Source: Caenimonas sedimenti (GTDB lineage Bacteria > Pseudomonadota > Gammaproteobacteria > Burkholderiales > Burkholderiaceae_C). Taken from it: a stretch of DNA of 64,000 nucleotides. The stretch spans positions 165,087 to 229,086 of the forward strand of contig NZ_VOBQ01000009.1 in assembly GCF_007833165.1 (NCBI RefSeq), in the 5' to 3' direction. Shown piece after piece: positions 53,725 through 61,545 of this stretch. The first letter of the stretch is position 1. The number at the start of each line of letters is the position of its first letter. Below the pieces are notes generated by a model, which saw only the letters and a program-made list of their open reading frames with translations, was not told the origin of the DNA and ran no database searches. The translations under genes were made by a program, and so were the position numbers.

Positions 53725-54717
53725 ATGACCGCCGCCCCGGAGCCTTTCGACGCCGCGCGCGCACTGCGGTTGGCGCAGGAAACGTTCGACATCGAAGCCG
53801 CTGCCGTGCTGGGCCTGAAGGCACGCACCGGCGAGGGATTCGCCCGCGCCGTCCAGGCGATGCTGCAGGTGCGCGGGCGCGTGGTCGTCATGGGCATGGG
53901 CAAGAGCGGCCATGTCGGCCGCAAGGTGGCGGCCACGCTGGCCTCGACCGGCACGCCCGCCATGTTCGTGCACCCCGCCGAGGCCAGCCACGGCGACCTC
54001 GGCATGATCAAGCCGATCGACCTGGTGCTGGCGATCTCCAATGGTGGCGAAAGCGACGAGATCACCGTGATCCTGCCCGTGCTCAAGCGGCTGGGGGTGC
54101 CGCTGGTGGCCATGACGGGCAATGCCCTTTCCACCCTGGGCCGGCACGCCGACATCGTGCTGGACAGCGGGGTCGAGAAGGAAGCTTGCCCGCTGAACCT
54201 GGCGCCGACAGCGAGCACCACGGCGCAGCTGGCGCTGGGCGATGCGCTGGCCGTCGCGCTGCTCGACGCGCGTGGCTTCCGCGAGGAAGACTTCGCGCGT
54301 TCGCATCCGGGCGGCGCGCTCGGCCGCAAGCTGCTGACGCACCTGAGCGACGTCATGCGCACCGGCGACGCCGTGCCTCGCGTCGCGCCAGGTGCCGTGC
54401 TGGTCGACGTGATGCGCAGCATGAGCCTGCACGGCTTCGGCGCAACCGCGGTGGTCGACAGCGCGGGCCAGGTGCTGGGCATCTTCACCGACGGTGACCT
54501 GCGGCGCCTCGTCGAGGCCGGGACCGACTTGCGCGGCAAGACCGCCGCTGACGTGATGCATGCCGGCCCGCGCACGATCCGCTCGGACGCGCTGGCGGTC
54601 GAAGCGGCGCAGATGATGGAGCAGTTCGGCATCACGCGGCTGCTGGTGGTGGATGAGGCTGGTGCCCTCTGCGGCGCCGTCAACACCAACGACCTGATGC
54701 GGGCGAAAGTCATTTGA
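53725..54717 (+). CDS. kdsD: Arabinose-5-phosphate isomerase
   Basis: A 330-residue enzyme converting ribulose 5-phosphate to arabinose 5-phosphate, the first step to Kdo. The SIS domain has VVVMGMGKSGHVGRKVAATL and ASTGTPAMFVHPAEASHGDL, GMIKPIDLVLAISNGGESDE, and the conserved NLAPTASTTAQLALGDALAV. Two CBS domains follow (about residues 205-330, with DVMRTGDAVPRVAPGA and DVMHAGPRTIRSDAL). It overlaps kdsC by four bases (TTG start within the stop). Confidence 0.97.
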   Translation: MTAAPEPFDAARALRLAQETFDIEAAAVLGLKARTGEGFARAVQAMLQVRGRVVVMGMGKSGHVGRKVAATLASTGTPAMFVHPAEASHGDLGMIKPIDLVLAISNGGESDEITVILPVLKRLGVPLVAMTGNALSTLGRHADIVLDSGVEKEACPLNLAPTASTTAQLALGDALAVALLDARGFREEDFARSHPGGALGRKLLTHLSDVMRTGDAVPRVAPGAVLVDVMRSMSLHGFGATAVVDSAGQVLGIFTDGDLRRLVEAGTDLRGKTAADVMHAGPRTIRSDALAVEAAQMMEQFGITRLLVVDEAGALCGAVNTNDLMRAKVI

Positions 54718-55256
54718 GCGCGGTGCTCAACTTCCCGCCCGAACTCCTGCTCGCCGCGCAGGGCGTGCGCGTCGCTTTCTTCGACGTCGATGGCGTGCTC
54801 ACCGACGGCGGGGTCTTCCTGTCGGAACAGGGCGAGACGCTCAAGCGCTTCAACATCCTCGACGGCCTGGGCCTCAAGCTGCTGCAGCGCGCCGGCATCA
54901 CGCCGGCCGTGATCACCGGGCGCGATTCGGCGCCCCTGCGCGCGCGGCTGGCGGCCCTGGGCGTGACGCACGTGCACTACGGCACCGAGACGAAGCGGCC
55001 GGCCGCCGAGGCGACGCTCACGGCGCTCGGCCTGGACTGGGCGCAGGCGGCGGCCATCGGCGACGATTGGCCCGACCTGCCGGTGCTCACCCGTTGCGCC
55101 TTTGCCGCCGCCCCGCCGCATGCGCATGCCGAAGTGCGCGCCCGTGTGCGCTACGTGACGCAGGCCGCCGGCGGCCAGGGGGCGGCGCGCGAGTTCTGCG
55201 ATGTGCTGCTGGTGGCATCCGGCCGCTATGCCGGGCTGCTGGAGGCTTACGCATGA
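54714..55256 (+). CDS. kdsC: Kdo-8-phosphate phosphatase
   Basis: A 180-residue HAD-type phosphatase that removes phosphate from Kdo 8-phosphate. TTG start at 54714 overlaps the kdsD stop. HAD motifs: VAFFDVDGVLTDGGVFLSEQ (nucleophile D), VITGRDSAPLRARLAALGV, K in ETKRPAAEA, and IGDDWPDLPVL. Its stop overlaps the lptC start as ATGA, so kdsD-kdsC-lptC are translationally coupled. Confidence 0.96.
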   Translation: MSAVLNFPPELLLAAQGVRVAFFDVDGVLTDGGVFLSEQGETLKRFNILDGLGLKLLQRAGITPAVITGRDSAPLRARLAALGVTHVHYGTETKRPAAEATLTALGLDWAQAAAIGDDWPDLPVLTRCAFAAAPPHAHAEVRARVRYVTQAAGGQGAAREFCDVLLVASGRYAGLLEAYA

Positions 55257-55873
55257 CGGGGCGCGGCCTCTGGCGGGCCTGGGACCGGCTCTCGGTCTAC
55301 CTGCCCGTCATGCTCATGGGCCTGCTGGCGCTGGGCACCTACTGGCTGGCGCGCAACACCCCGGCCACCGCCGCGCCGCAGGCGGAGAGCAAGCCGACCC
55401 ATGACCCCGATTACTTCATGCGCGGGTTTTCGGTGAAGTCGTTCGATCCCACGGGCCGCCTGAAGAGCGAAGTCCGCGGTGTCGAGGCCCGCCACTACCC
55501 CGACACCGACACCCTGGAGATCGACCAGCCGCGCATCCGCGCGTTCAACGACAAGGGCCTCCTGACGGTGGCAACGGCGCAGCGCGCGATCAGCAATGCC
55601 GATGGCTCGCAGGTCCAGCTGATCGGTGACGCCGTCGTCACGCGGGAGGCCGCCCAGAGCGCGCCGCGCCTGGAGATCCGCGGCGAGTTCCTGCACGCCT
55701 ACATGGACACCGAAAGGGTCAAGTCGCACAAGCCGGTGCACATCACGCGCGGTGGCGACGCATTCACGGCCGACAGCCTGGACTACGACAATCTGGAACG
55801 CGTGCTGGCGCTGCAAGGCCGCGTCCGCGGCGTGATCCAGCCCGGCGGCCAACGGGGAGCGCCCAGCCCATGA
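55253..55873 (+). CDS. lptC: LPS export protein LptC
   Basis: A 206-residue bitopic inner-membrane protein of the Lpt bridge that hands LPS from LptBFG to LptA. A single N-terminal helix (SVYLPVMLMGLLALGTYWLA) precedes a periplasmic beta-jellyroll (MRGFSVKSFDPTGRLKSEVR, YPDTDTLEIDQPRIRAFND, AYMDTERVKSHKPVHITRGG). The usual downstream lptA-lptB pair is missing; an SDR gene follows with a four-base overlap. Confidence 0.93.
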   Translation: MTGRGLWRAWDRLSVYLPVMLMGLLALGTYWLARNTPATAAPQAESKPTHDPDYFMRGFSVKSFDPTGRLKSEVRGVEARHYPDTDTLEIDQPRIRAFNDKGLLTVATAQRAISNADGSQVQLIGDAVVTREAAQSAPRLEIRGEFLHAYMDTERVKSHKPVHITRGGDAFTADSLDYDNLERVLALQGRVRGVIQPGGQRGAPSP

Positions 55874-56652
55874 GCGACGGCAAGCTGGCCTTCATCACCG
55901 GCGCTTCGAGCGGAATCGGCCAGGCGCTGGCCTGGCGCTACCACCAGGCCGGCTGGCGGCTGGCCCTGGTGGCGCGCCGCAGCGCGGAGATCGCGCAGTG
56001 GGCCCAGGGCCGCGGCATCCCGCCCGACCGCTGGCGTGTCTATGGCGCCGACGTCGCCGAAACGGACAGCATCGTGGCCGCGGGCCAGGAGTGCATCGAA
56101 CAGCAGGGGGTGCCGGACGCGGTGATCGCGAACGCCGGGATCAGCGTGGGCATGGACACGGCCGAACGCGAGGACATCGATGTGCTCGCCCGCACCCTGG
56201 CGATCAACAACGTCGGGCTGGCAGCCACCTTCCACCCCTTCGTCGGCCCCATGCGGGCGCGCGGCAGTGGCGCGCTGGTGGGCATCGCCAGCGTCGCCGC
56301 CATCCGCGGCCTGCCCGGTCACGGCGCCTACTGCGCCAGCAAGGCCGCGGTCGTCAGCTATTGCGAAAGCCTGCGCGGCGAGCTGCGCGGCAGCGGTGTG
56401 AAAGTCGTGACGATTTGTCCGGGCTACGTCGACACCCCCCTCACGCAGAAGAACCGCTACGGCATGCCCTTCCTGATGCAGCCCGAAGATTTCGCCGATG
56501 CCGCATTCCGTACCATCGCGGCGGGCACCAGCTACCGCGTGATTCCCTGGCAGATGAGCGTGGTGGCCAAGCTGCTGCGCGTGCTGCCCAATCCGCTGTA
56601 CGACAAGCTGCTGGAAGGCCGGGCGCGCAAGCCGCGGCACAACCAGACCTGA
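55870..56652 (+). CDS. Short-chain dehydrogenase/reductase
   Basis: A 260-residue classical SDR. Cofactor loop AFITGASSGIGQALAWRYHQ, ANAGISVG, catalytic serine region IASVAAIRGLPGHGAYCASK (Y-x-x-x-K), and PGYVDTPLTQKN. The C-terminal hydrophobic stretch (MSVVAKLLRVLPNPLYDKLL) resembles the DltE/YdfG-like and membrane-associated subgroup. It replaces lptA in the expected position and is coupled to lptC. The substrate is unknown; a lipid or sugar role is suggested only by context. Confidence 0.88.
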   Translation: MSDGKLAFITGASSGIGQALAWRYHQAGWRLALVARRSAEIAQWAQGRGIPPDRWRVYGADVAETDSIVAAGQECIEQQGVPDAVIANAGISVGMDTAEREDIDVLARTLAINNVGLAATFHPFVGPMRARGSGALVGIASVAAIRGLPGHGAYCASKAAVVSYCESLRGELRGSGVKVVTICPGYVDTPLTQKNRYGMPFLMQPEDFADAAFRTIAAGTSYRVIPWQMSVVAKLLRVLPNPLYDKLLEGRARKPRHNQT

Positions 56653-56658
56653 AAAAGG

Positions 56659-56704
56659 AAAGGCTCCCAGGGGAGCCTTTGGGGGAAGCGGCCTCAGGCC
56701 GCTT
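56659..56704. terminator. Two adjacent hairpins, bidirectional terminator
   Basis: AAAGGCTCCC/GGGAGCCTTT (56659-56680) and AAGCGGCC/GGCCGCTT around TCA (56686-56704). On the minus strand the first hairpin is followed by CCTTTTTC, giving a terminator for the RNA-binding protein gene; on the plus strand it closes the lpt-SDR operon with a short TTT. Confidence 0.8.
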
Positions 56705-56715
56705 TGGGGGTGGAC

Positions 56716-57174
56716 CTAATACCCGCCGCGGCCACCACCACCGCCGCCACCGCCGCCACCCCGGGGGCCCGCGCCATACGGGCTGCGGAAGCCGCCGTCC
56801 TGGCCGCCACCGCCGCCGCGGCCGCCGTAGCCGCCGCCGCCTTCGCGCCGGCCACCGCCGCCGCCGCCACCGCCATAACCCCCGCCGCCGCCGCCGCCGC
56901 CGAAGCCACCCGTGCGCGGGCGCTGCTCCATCGGCCGGGCTTCATTGACGACGACGCTGCGGCCGCCCATGGACTGGCCGTTCATGCCGCTGATGGCCGC
57001 CTGCGCTTCGGCGTCACTGCCCATCTCGACGAAACCGAAGCCCTTGGAACGGCCGGTTTCACGCTCCATCATCACCTTGGCACTGGTGACGGCGCCGAAC
57101 TGGCTGAAAGCCTGCTCCAGGTCGCTGTCACGCACCTGGTAGGGCAGGTTGCCCACGTAGAGTTTGTTGCCCAT
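56716..57174 (-). CDS. Glycine-rich RNA-recognition-motif protein (copy 1)
   Basis: A 152-residue protein from ATG 57174. One RRM occupies residues 1-80, with RNP2 KLYVGNLPY and RNP1 KGFGFVEM, followed by GSDAEAQAAISGMNGQSMGG. The tail (about 85-152) is glycine-rich with repeats such as GGGYGG, RREGGGG and SPYGAGPRGG. Similar bacterial RRM proteins are cold- or stress-related RNA chaperones. The ribosome site is inside a hairpin conserved with copy 2. Confidence 0.92.
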   Translation of the reverse strand: MGNKLYVGNLPYQVRDSDLEQAFSQFGAVTSAKVMMERETGRSKGFGFVEMGSDAEAQAAISGMNGQSMGGRSVVVNEARPMEQRPRTGGFGGGGGGGGYGGGGGGGGRREGGGGYGGRGGGGGQDGGFRSPYGAGPRGGGGGGGGGGRGGY

Positions 57175-57180
57175 GAAACC

Positions 57181-57222
57181 GGGACTCCTTGAAACGTATG
57201 AAAGCCAAAGCGATGGAGTCCC
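57181..57222 (-). promoter_or_regulatory. 5' leader hairpin covering the ribosome site of RRM copy 1
   Basis: On the minus strand GGGACTCC (57222-57215) can pair with GGAGTCCC (57188-57181) across 26 bases. The 3' arm contains the AAGGAG Shine-Dalgarno bases, six bases before the ATG. Folding would hide the ribosome site. Confidence 0.75.
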
Positions 57223-57458
57223 GAAAACGCATTCAACTCTCAAGCAAATGTGGCTTTGCCACTTTGCCTGACCCCCTGGGGGGCGGGCCGGGCTGGCCCG
57301 GACCTGGGGGAGCTCAAAAGCGACGCGAAAGGCACCTGTTCACCGCGACCCGCGTGAAACTGCTTGACCACGCGATTCCATTATGAAGCAGAACCCCTTT
57401 TTCTTGGCAAGGGGCCGGGCCGCGATCGGTGTGCCCCACACCCCTGCGAAACGCGCAC

Positions 57459-57482
57459 AAAAAAAGGGCCCGTAGGCCCTTT
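57459..57482 (-). terminator. Rho-independent terminator of RRM copy 2
   Basis: AAAGGGCC/GGCCCTTT with a 4-base loop, followed on the minus strand by seven T residues, about 36 bases after the stop codon of the gene at 57519. Confidence 0.9.
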
Positions 57483-57518
57483 GTCTGACGCGCGCTGGAG
57501 GTGCGCGGTGCGACTGGC

Positions 57519-57935
57519 TCAGTAGCCGCCGCGGCCACCGCCGTAGCCGCCGCCACCACCGCCGCCGTCGCGTCGGCCACCGCCGCCGCCGCCGCCGTAG
57601 CCGCCGCCACCACCACCGCCGCCGTAACCACCACCGCCACCGCCGCTGCCGCCACCACCGCCGTAGCCGCCGGTGCGGGGGCGCTGCTCCATGGGACGCG
57701 CTTCGTTGACCACCAGGCCACGGCCGCCGATCTGCTGGCCGTTCATGCCCTTGATGGCGGCTTGCGCCTCTTCGTCACTGCCCATTTCCACGAAGCCGAA
57801 GCCCTTGGAGCGGCCGGTGTCGCGTTCCATCATGACTTTTGCGCTGGTGACGGTGCCGAACTGGCTGAAGGCCTGCAGCATGTCATTGTCGCGATACGAG
57901 TAGGGAAGGTTCCCCACATAAAGTTTGTTGCCCAT
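57519..57935 (-). CDS. Glycine-rich RNA-recognition-motif protein (copy 2)
   Basis: A 138-residue paralogue of copy 1, ATG at 57935. RRM residues 1-80: MGNKLYVGNLPYSYRDNDML, ERDTGRSKGFGFVEMGSDEE and AQAAIKGMNGQQIGGRG. The tail is almost pure glycine with tyrosines and one RRDGGG motif, ending GGGRGGY as in copy 1. Both share the NEARPMEQRPRTGG junction. Tandem duplication is clear. Confidence 0.92.
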   Translation of the reverse strand: MGNKLYVGNLPYSYRDNDMLQAFSQFGTVTSAKVMMERDTGRSKGFGFVEMGSDEEAQAAIKGMNGQQIGGRGLVVNEARPMEQRPRTGGYGGGGGSGGGGGGYGGGGGGGGYGGGGGGGRRDGGGGGGGYGGGRGGY

Positions 57936-57940
57936 TCGAG

Positions 57941-57977
57941 GGACTCCTAGAGAAAAACGCACAAAGCGATGGAGTCC
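57941..57977 (-). promoter_or_regulatory. 5' leader hairpin covering the ribosome site of RRM copy 2
   Basis: On the minus strand GGACTCC (57977-57971) can pair with GGAGTCC (57947-57941) across 23 bases; ATCGCTTTG after the first arm is identical to copy 1. The 3' arm again contains the Shine-Dalgarno AGGAG, six bases upstream of ATG. Confidence 0.75.
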
Positions 57978-58101
57978 GCCGACGCAATCAAACCAACCAC
58001 GCGAAACCGACAATCACCGCAAACCTGCGGGCCCCTTGGGGGACCGCGCCCGCATTATGCCTTTTTGCGGCTCAACGTGTTGCAAAAGTCAGCGACCGGG
58101 C

Positions 58102-58302
58102 TCAATCGGCCCCGGAGGCGGTGTAATTTCGCCACTGCCGCAGCGCATTGCGCATGGTCAGCAGCTGCCGCTCGACCACGGGGCAAGCCCGGCAGGCGGC
58201 CACGTGCATGCGCAGGGCCAGCCGGTCGAGCGTGGGCAGCTCCCGGTCTTCCCGGGCCACCAGGAGCGCGGTGGCTTGCTTGCAGGTGAGGCGCAGCAGC
58301 AT
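58102..58302 (-). CDS. Zinc-finger anti-sigma factor
   Basis: A 66-residue protein whose ATG (58302) overlaps the sigma stop codon (ATGA). It has the short anti-sigma zinc-finger pattern: LTCKQATALLVAREDRELPT, then LRMHVAACRACPVVERQ (H-x3-C-x2-C with the upstream C). It lacks a membrane segment, so it is a soluble ZAS-type anti-sigma that probably binds the ECF sigma encoded with it. Confidence 0.85.
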   Translation of the reverse strand: MLLRLTCKQATALLVAREDRELPTLDRLALRMHVAACRACPVVERQLLTMRNALRQWRNYTASGAD

Positions 58303-58868
58303 CAGGCGGAGGCTTTCTTGTTTCCGAACCAGTTCAGTTCCAGGCATTCGCGCAGCCGGGTGCGGGCACGGTGCAGCTGGACGTACAGGTTCGTCGGCGT
58401 GAGACGCAGTTCCTTACAGATGTCCTCGCTGGAGAGTTCCAGCCATTCCCGCATCAGGAACACCCGCCCCATGGCGGGCGGCAGCTTGTCGGTGCAGGCT
58501 TCCAGGACCACGAAGAACTGCCGGCTGGCCAGTTCCTGCTCCGGGTTGCCCCAGTCCGCCGGCTGCACGGCGTAGTGGCCGTCCGCCTTGAACTGCAGGG
58601 CGTCCAGGGCGTCGTCTTCCTCGCCTTCCTCGGTCTGCAGGGAGACCTCGCGCTGGCGCTGGCGCAGGATGTCGATGACCTTGTGCTTCAGGATGCCGAC
58701 CAGCCAGGTCTTGAGCTGGCTGCGGTTGCCGAAGGACTGCGGCTTGGTCAGCGCCGCCAGCAGCGTCTCGGACACCGCGTCCTCCGCCCAGGCGTCATTG
58801 CGCAATTGCAGGCGGGCAAACCGCAGCAGGTAGGCGCGGTGCTCCGCCAGTTGACTTTCGATGGCCAT
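58302..58868 (-). CDS. ECF RNA polymerase sigma factor
   Basis: A 188-residue ECF sigma from ATG 58868. Region 2: HRAYLLRFARLQLRNDAWAE, DAVSETLLAALTKPQSFGNR, LKTWLVGILKHKVIDILRQR. Region 4: LPPAMGRVFLMREWLELSSE, DICKELRLTPTNLYVQLHRA, RTRLRECLELNWF. It forms an operon with its anti-sigma and is divergent from the TlpA gene. A shared promoter-like motif upstream of tlpA and of the bufferin operon suggests these are its targets. Related ECF-bufferin linkages are known in other proteobacteria. Confidence 0.92.
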   Translation of the reverse strand: MAIESQLAEHRAYLLRFARLQLRNDAWAEDAVSETLLAALTKPQSFGNRSQLKTWLVGILKHKVIDILRQRQREVSLQTEEGEEDDALDALQFKADGHYAVQPADWGNPEQELASRQFFVVLEACTDKLPPAMGRVFLMREWLELSSEDICKELRLTPTNLYVQLHRARTRLRECLELNWFGNKKASA

Positions 58869-58878
58869 GGGTGGAAGG

Positions 58879-58906
58879 TGTAAGACGGGATGATCGCATA
58901 CGACCC
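58879..58906 (+). promoter_or_regulatory. ECF-type promoter motif upstream of the TlpA gene
   Basis: TGTAAGA (58879-58885), 15 bases, CGACCC (58901-58906), immediately followed by ATG. The same elements with the same spacing occur at 59446-59473. A start about seven bases after the -10-like element would fall at the ATG at 58913, making the transcript leaderless. Confidence 0.65.
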
Positions 58907-58912
58907 ATGGCC

Positions 58913-59407
58913 ATGAAATCCACGCTCGCCGCCCTGCCCCTTGCCCTCGCGCTGCTCGCAGTCGCCCCGTTCGCCGCCGCCCAGGCGCCGCCGGCCGTCG
59001 AGGGCCGCACCGTGGACGGCAAGCCGTTCCAGCTGGCGTCACTCAAGGGCAAGGTGGTGCTGCTGATGTTCTGGTCCACCGGCTGCGCCGTCTGCCGCGA
59101 CAAGATGCCGGAGCTGCGCCAGAACTACCAGGGCTGGGCCGGCAAGCCGTTCGAGATGGTGCTGGTCTCCACCGACCGCCGCATGAAGGACCTGGACGAC
59201 TACGAGGCCATCATCACGCGCACCGTGCCGCTCAAGCAGCGCTTCGTGCAGCTGTGGGCCGGCGAAGGGGGCTACAAGGACAACCTGGGCACCCCGGCGG
59301 TGCAGCTGCCGGCCAGCTTCCTGATCGACAAGAGCGGCAAGGTGGTCGAGAAGTACCAGGGCCGCATCCCCGCCGAGGCCTGGGACAAGATCGCGGAACT
59401 CCTGTGA
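58913..59407 (+). CDS. TlpA-like periplasmic thioredoxin-fold protein
   Basis: A 164-residue secreted thioredoxin-fold protein. The ATG at 58913 (MKSTLAALPLALALLAVAPF) is preferred over the one at 58907 because the ECF-like promoter ends there. A signal peptide ending near FAAAQA is followed by VEGRTVDGKPFQLASLKGKV, VLLMFWSTGCAVCRDKMPEL with the redox C-x-x-C (CAVC), and the cis-proline region PAVQLPASFLIDKSGKVVEK. Likely a periplasmic thiol-disulfide protein, perhaps keeping the cysteine-rich bufferin or copper-site cysteines in the right state. Confidence 0.9.
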   Translation: MKSTLAALPLALALLAVAPFAAAQAPPAVEGRTVDGKPFQLASLKGKVVLLMFWSTGCAVCRDKMPELRQNYQGWAGKPFEMVLVSTDRRMKDLDDYEAIITRTVPLKQRFVQLWAGEGGYKDNLGTPAVQLPASFLIDKSGKVVEKYQGRIPAEAWDKIAELL

Positions 59408-59445
59408 GCGTTTTCCCTGCATCCGTCGCGCGCCCATGATTCGTA

Positions 59446-59473
59446 TGTAAGAAGCGGCATGGGCGCCCGACCC
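59446..59473 (+). promoter_or_regulatory. ECF-type promoter motif upstream of the bufferin operon
   Basis: TGTAAGA (59446-59452), 15 bases, CGACCC (59468-59473), identical in both elements and spacing to the site before the TlpA gene. Transcription would begin about 60 bases before the ATG at 59541. Confidence 0.7.
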
Positions 59474-59540
59474 ATGCGCAGCCAGCGGCGTCGCAGCACG
59501 CGCTGGCCGTCCCAACAACCTTTTTGACAGGAGTGAACCC

Positions 59541-59816
59541 ATGAACCAAAGCGCCATGATCGCCGCCGCCGCAGCCACGCTGCTCTCCACCGTGCTGGCC
59601 GCGACGCCCGCCGTCGCCCAGGAGAAGGAGAAGTGCTACGGCATCGCGAAGGCCGGCCAGAACGACTGCGCCAACCTCGCCGGCACGCATTCCTGCGCCG
59701 GGCAGTCCAAGGTGAGCGACGACGCGGGCGAGTGGAAGTACGTGGCCAAGGGAACGTGCAAGGGCATGAAGGGCATGTCCGCGGACGAGGCCAAGATGAA
59801 GGTCAAGAAGAGCTGA
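59541..59816 (+). CDS. bufA: DUF2282 bufferin-type RiPP precursor
   Basis: A 91-residue precursor with a long signal peptide ([16 protein letters not shown]). The mature part carries four cysteines: [39 protein letters not shown] and [10 protein letters not shown]. This matches DUF2282 proteins, recently described as bufferins: exported peptides whose cysteines are modified by a DUF692 enzyme and which bind copper. It is the first gene of the operon; its TGA overlaps the next ATG. The signal-peptide-containing precursor means modification must occur before export. Confidence 0.9.
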   Translation: MNQSAMIAAAAATLLSTVLAATPAVAQEKEKCYGIAKAGQNDCANLAGTHSCAGQSKVSDDAGEWKYVAKGTCKGMKGMSADEAKMKVKKS

Positions 59817-60757
59817 TGGCCGCGGCCCCGGCCGTGGGAAGTGTGGGGGGCGTGGCAGCGGCCGGCATCGGCTGGCGCCACCCCCACTACGCGGAGGTGC
59901 TGCGCGAGCGGCCCGCCGCGGGCTTCCTCGAGGTCCATTCGGAAAACTTCTTCGCCGACGGCGGGGCGGCGCTGGCCGTGCTGCAGCAGGCGCGGGCGCA
60001 CTACCCCGTCAGCCTGCACGGCGTCGGCCTGGCCCTGGGTTCGGCGGCGGGCATCGACCCCTGGCACCTGGAGCAGCTGGCGCGCCTGGTGGAGCGCATC
60101 GAGCCGATGGCGGTGAGCGACCACGCGGCGTTCGCCCGCGCGCCGCTGGGCGGGGCGCTCTTCGAATTCGCGGCCGCCGGCGGCGGCATGGCCCATGCGG
60201 CCGACCTGCTGCCGCTGCCGTTCAACGCCGAGGCGCTGGACGTCTTGTCCGCCAACATCCAGCGCGTGCAGGACCGCTTGCGGCGCCGTCTGCTGGTGGA
60301 GAACCTCTCCGCCTACCTTGCGCCCGCCGGCAGCGACCGCGGCGAAACCGAATTCCTGCGCGCGCTGGCCGTGCGCACCGGTTGCGGTCTGATCGTGGAC
60401 GTGAACAACATCTACGTGAACGCCCTCAACGCCGAACTCGCTGGCGACCTGGCGGACCCGGTCGCCGCCTGCAAGGCCTGGCTGGACGCCGTCCCCGCGG
60501 CCTTCGTGGGCGAGCTTCACGTGGCGGGGCATTGCCGGACGCCGGAGCTGGTGATCGACGACCACGGCAGCCGCGTCGACGAGGCCGTGTGGACGCTCTA
60601 CGGCCATGCTCTGGAGCGCTTCGGCGCCCGGGTCCCGACCCTGGTGGAGTGGGACACGGCGATCCCGGCACTCGACGTCCTGCTGGGCGAAGCGCGGCGC
60701 GCCGACGCCATCGCCGCGGCGGTGGCGGCGGCGCAACCGGTCCTGGAGGCTGCTTGA
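59816..60757 (+). CDS. bufB: DUF692 multinuclear iron oxidase (MNIO), BufB-like
   Basis: A 313-residue TIM-barrel enzyme of the DUF692/MbnB family that installs modifications on cysteines of peptide precursors. Iron-ligand-like motifs are in order: [76 protein letters not shown], and [14 protein letters not shown] with LVEWDTAIP. It overlaps bufA and bufC by four bases or less. Confidence 0.93.
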   Translation: MAAAPAVGSVGGVAAAGIGWRHPHYAEVLRERPAAGFLEVHSENFFADGGAALAVLQQARAHYPVSLHGVGLALGSAAGIDPWHLEQLARLVERIEPMAVSDHAAFARAPLGGALFEFAAAGGGMAHAADLLPLPFNAEALDVLSANIQRVQDRLRRRLLVENLSAYLAPAGSDRGETEFLRALAVRTGCGLIVDVNNIYVNALNAELAGDLADPVAACKAWLDAVPAAFVGELHVAGHCRTPELVIDDHGSRVDEAVWTLYGHALERFGARVPTLVEWDTAIPALDVLLGEARRADAIAAAVAAAQPVLEAA

Positions 60758-61545
60758 GCCTTGCCGCGCAGCAGCAAGCCATGCTGGCCGCGCTGTGGGC
60801 ACCGCGTCCCGCGCAAGCATTGCTGCTGCTGGGCGACTCGGCCCTGCCGCTGCTCACGCGCGAGCGCGGCCTGCGCGCGTATCGCAGCAACGGCCGCGCG
60901 CTGGCCGAGCGCGCGCTGGCGGCCGCGCACCCGGTGGTTGCCGAGCTGCTCGGGCAGGAGAACTTCGACGCCCTCGCCCACCAGTTGTGGCTGCGCCACC
61001 CGCCCACCTCGGGCGACGTGGGGCGGTGGGGCGCCGAACTGCCGGCGCTGATCGAATCGCTGCCCGATCTCGCGCAGGAAGAGCCCTACCTGGCCGATGT
61101 CGCGCGCCTGGAATGGGCGCTGCACCGTGCCGCCACCGCTGCGGATGCGCCGGTGGACGCCGCCAGCTTCGCGCTGCTGGCCGCGCAGGCGCCGGAGCGC
61201 ATCACGCTGCGCCTGGCGCCCGGCATGCAGTGCCTGGCGAGTGTGCATCCGGTCGTCAGCATCGTGCAGGCGCATCTGCAAGGCACGCCCTCGCTCGATG
61301 AGGCCGGCGCGCGCTTGCGGGCCGACGTGGCGGAGTCCGCGCTGGTCTGGCGCGAAGGCTGGGCGGTGCGCCTGCGCGAATTGGCTCCCGGTGAGGCGCC
61401 CTTCCTCGCCGCCCTGCAAGAACAACAACCGCTCGCCGGTGCGCTGCAGGCGGCCCCTGCGTTGCGCTTCGATGCCTGGCTGGCGCCCGCCGTCCAGTCC
61501 GGCCTGGTGACCGGCGTGACCCTGATCAACGAGGAGCGTCCATGA
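60754..61545 (+). CDS. bufC: DUF2063 family partner protein, BufC-like
   Basis: A 263-residue protein with TTG start at 60754 overlapping the bufB stop. The N-terminal DUF2063 region ([60 protein letters not shown]) is followed by [20 protein letters not shown] and a C-terminal domain. In MNIO systems this partner (MbnC-like) binds the precursor peptide and presents it to the iron enzyme. It ends overlapping the DoxX gene. Confidence 0.9.
   Translation: MSLAAQQQAMLAALWAPRPAQALLLLGDSALPLLTRERGLRAYRSNGRALAERALAAAHPVVAELLGQENFDALAHQLWLRHPPTSGDVGRWGAELPALIESLPDLAQEEPYLADVARLEWALHRAATAADAPVDAASFALLAAQAPERITLRLAPGMQCLASVHPVVSIVQAHLQGTPSLDEAGARLRADVAESALVWREGWAVRLRELAPGEAPFLAALQEQQPLAGALQAAPALRFDAWLAPAVQSGLVTGVTLINEERP

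Larger units (their letters stand above)
57175..57518. other. Gap between the two RNA-binding protein genes
   Basis: This 344-base stretch has no gene. It holds the leader of copy 1 with its hairpin (57181-57222) and the terminator of copy 2 (57459-57482). The middle contains the GC-rich partial palindrome CCGGGCTGGCCCGG; nothing else is identifiable. Confidence 0.7.

Noticed and set aside
51691..54561. 956-residue KefC protein with N-terminal extension
   Set aside because: The extension is antisense to kdsD; the antiporter begins at MSSLELTLLYLL (53676).
56704..57192. Alanine-rich open frames opposite the RNA-binding protein genes
   Set aside because: They are antisense shadows of the glycine-rich tails; GCC/GGC repeats keep all frames open.
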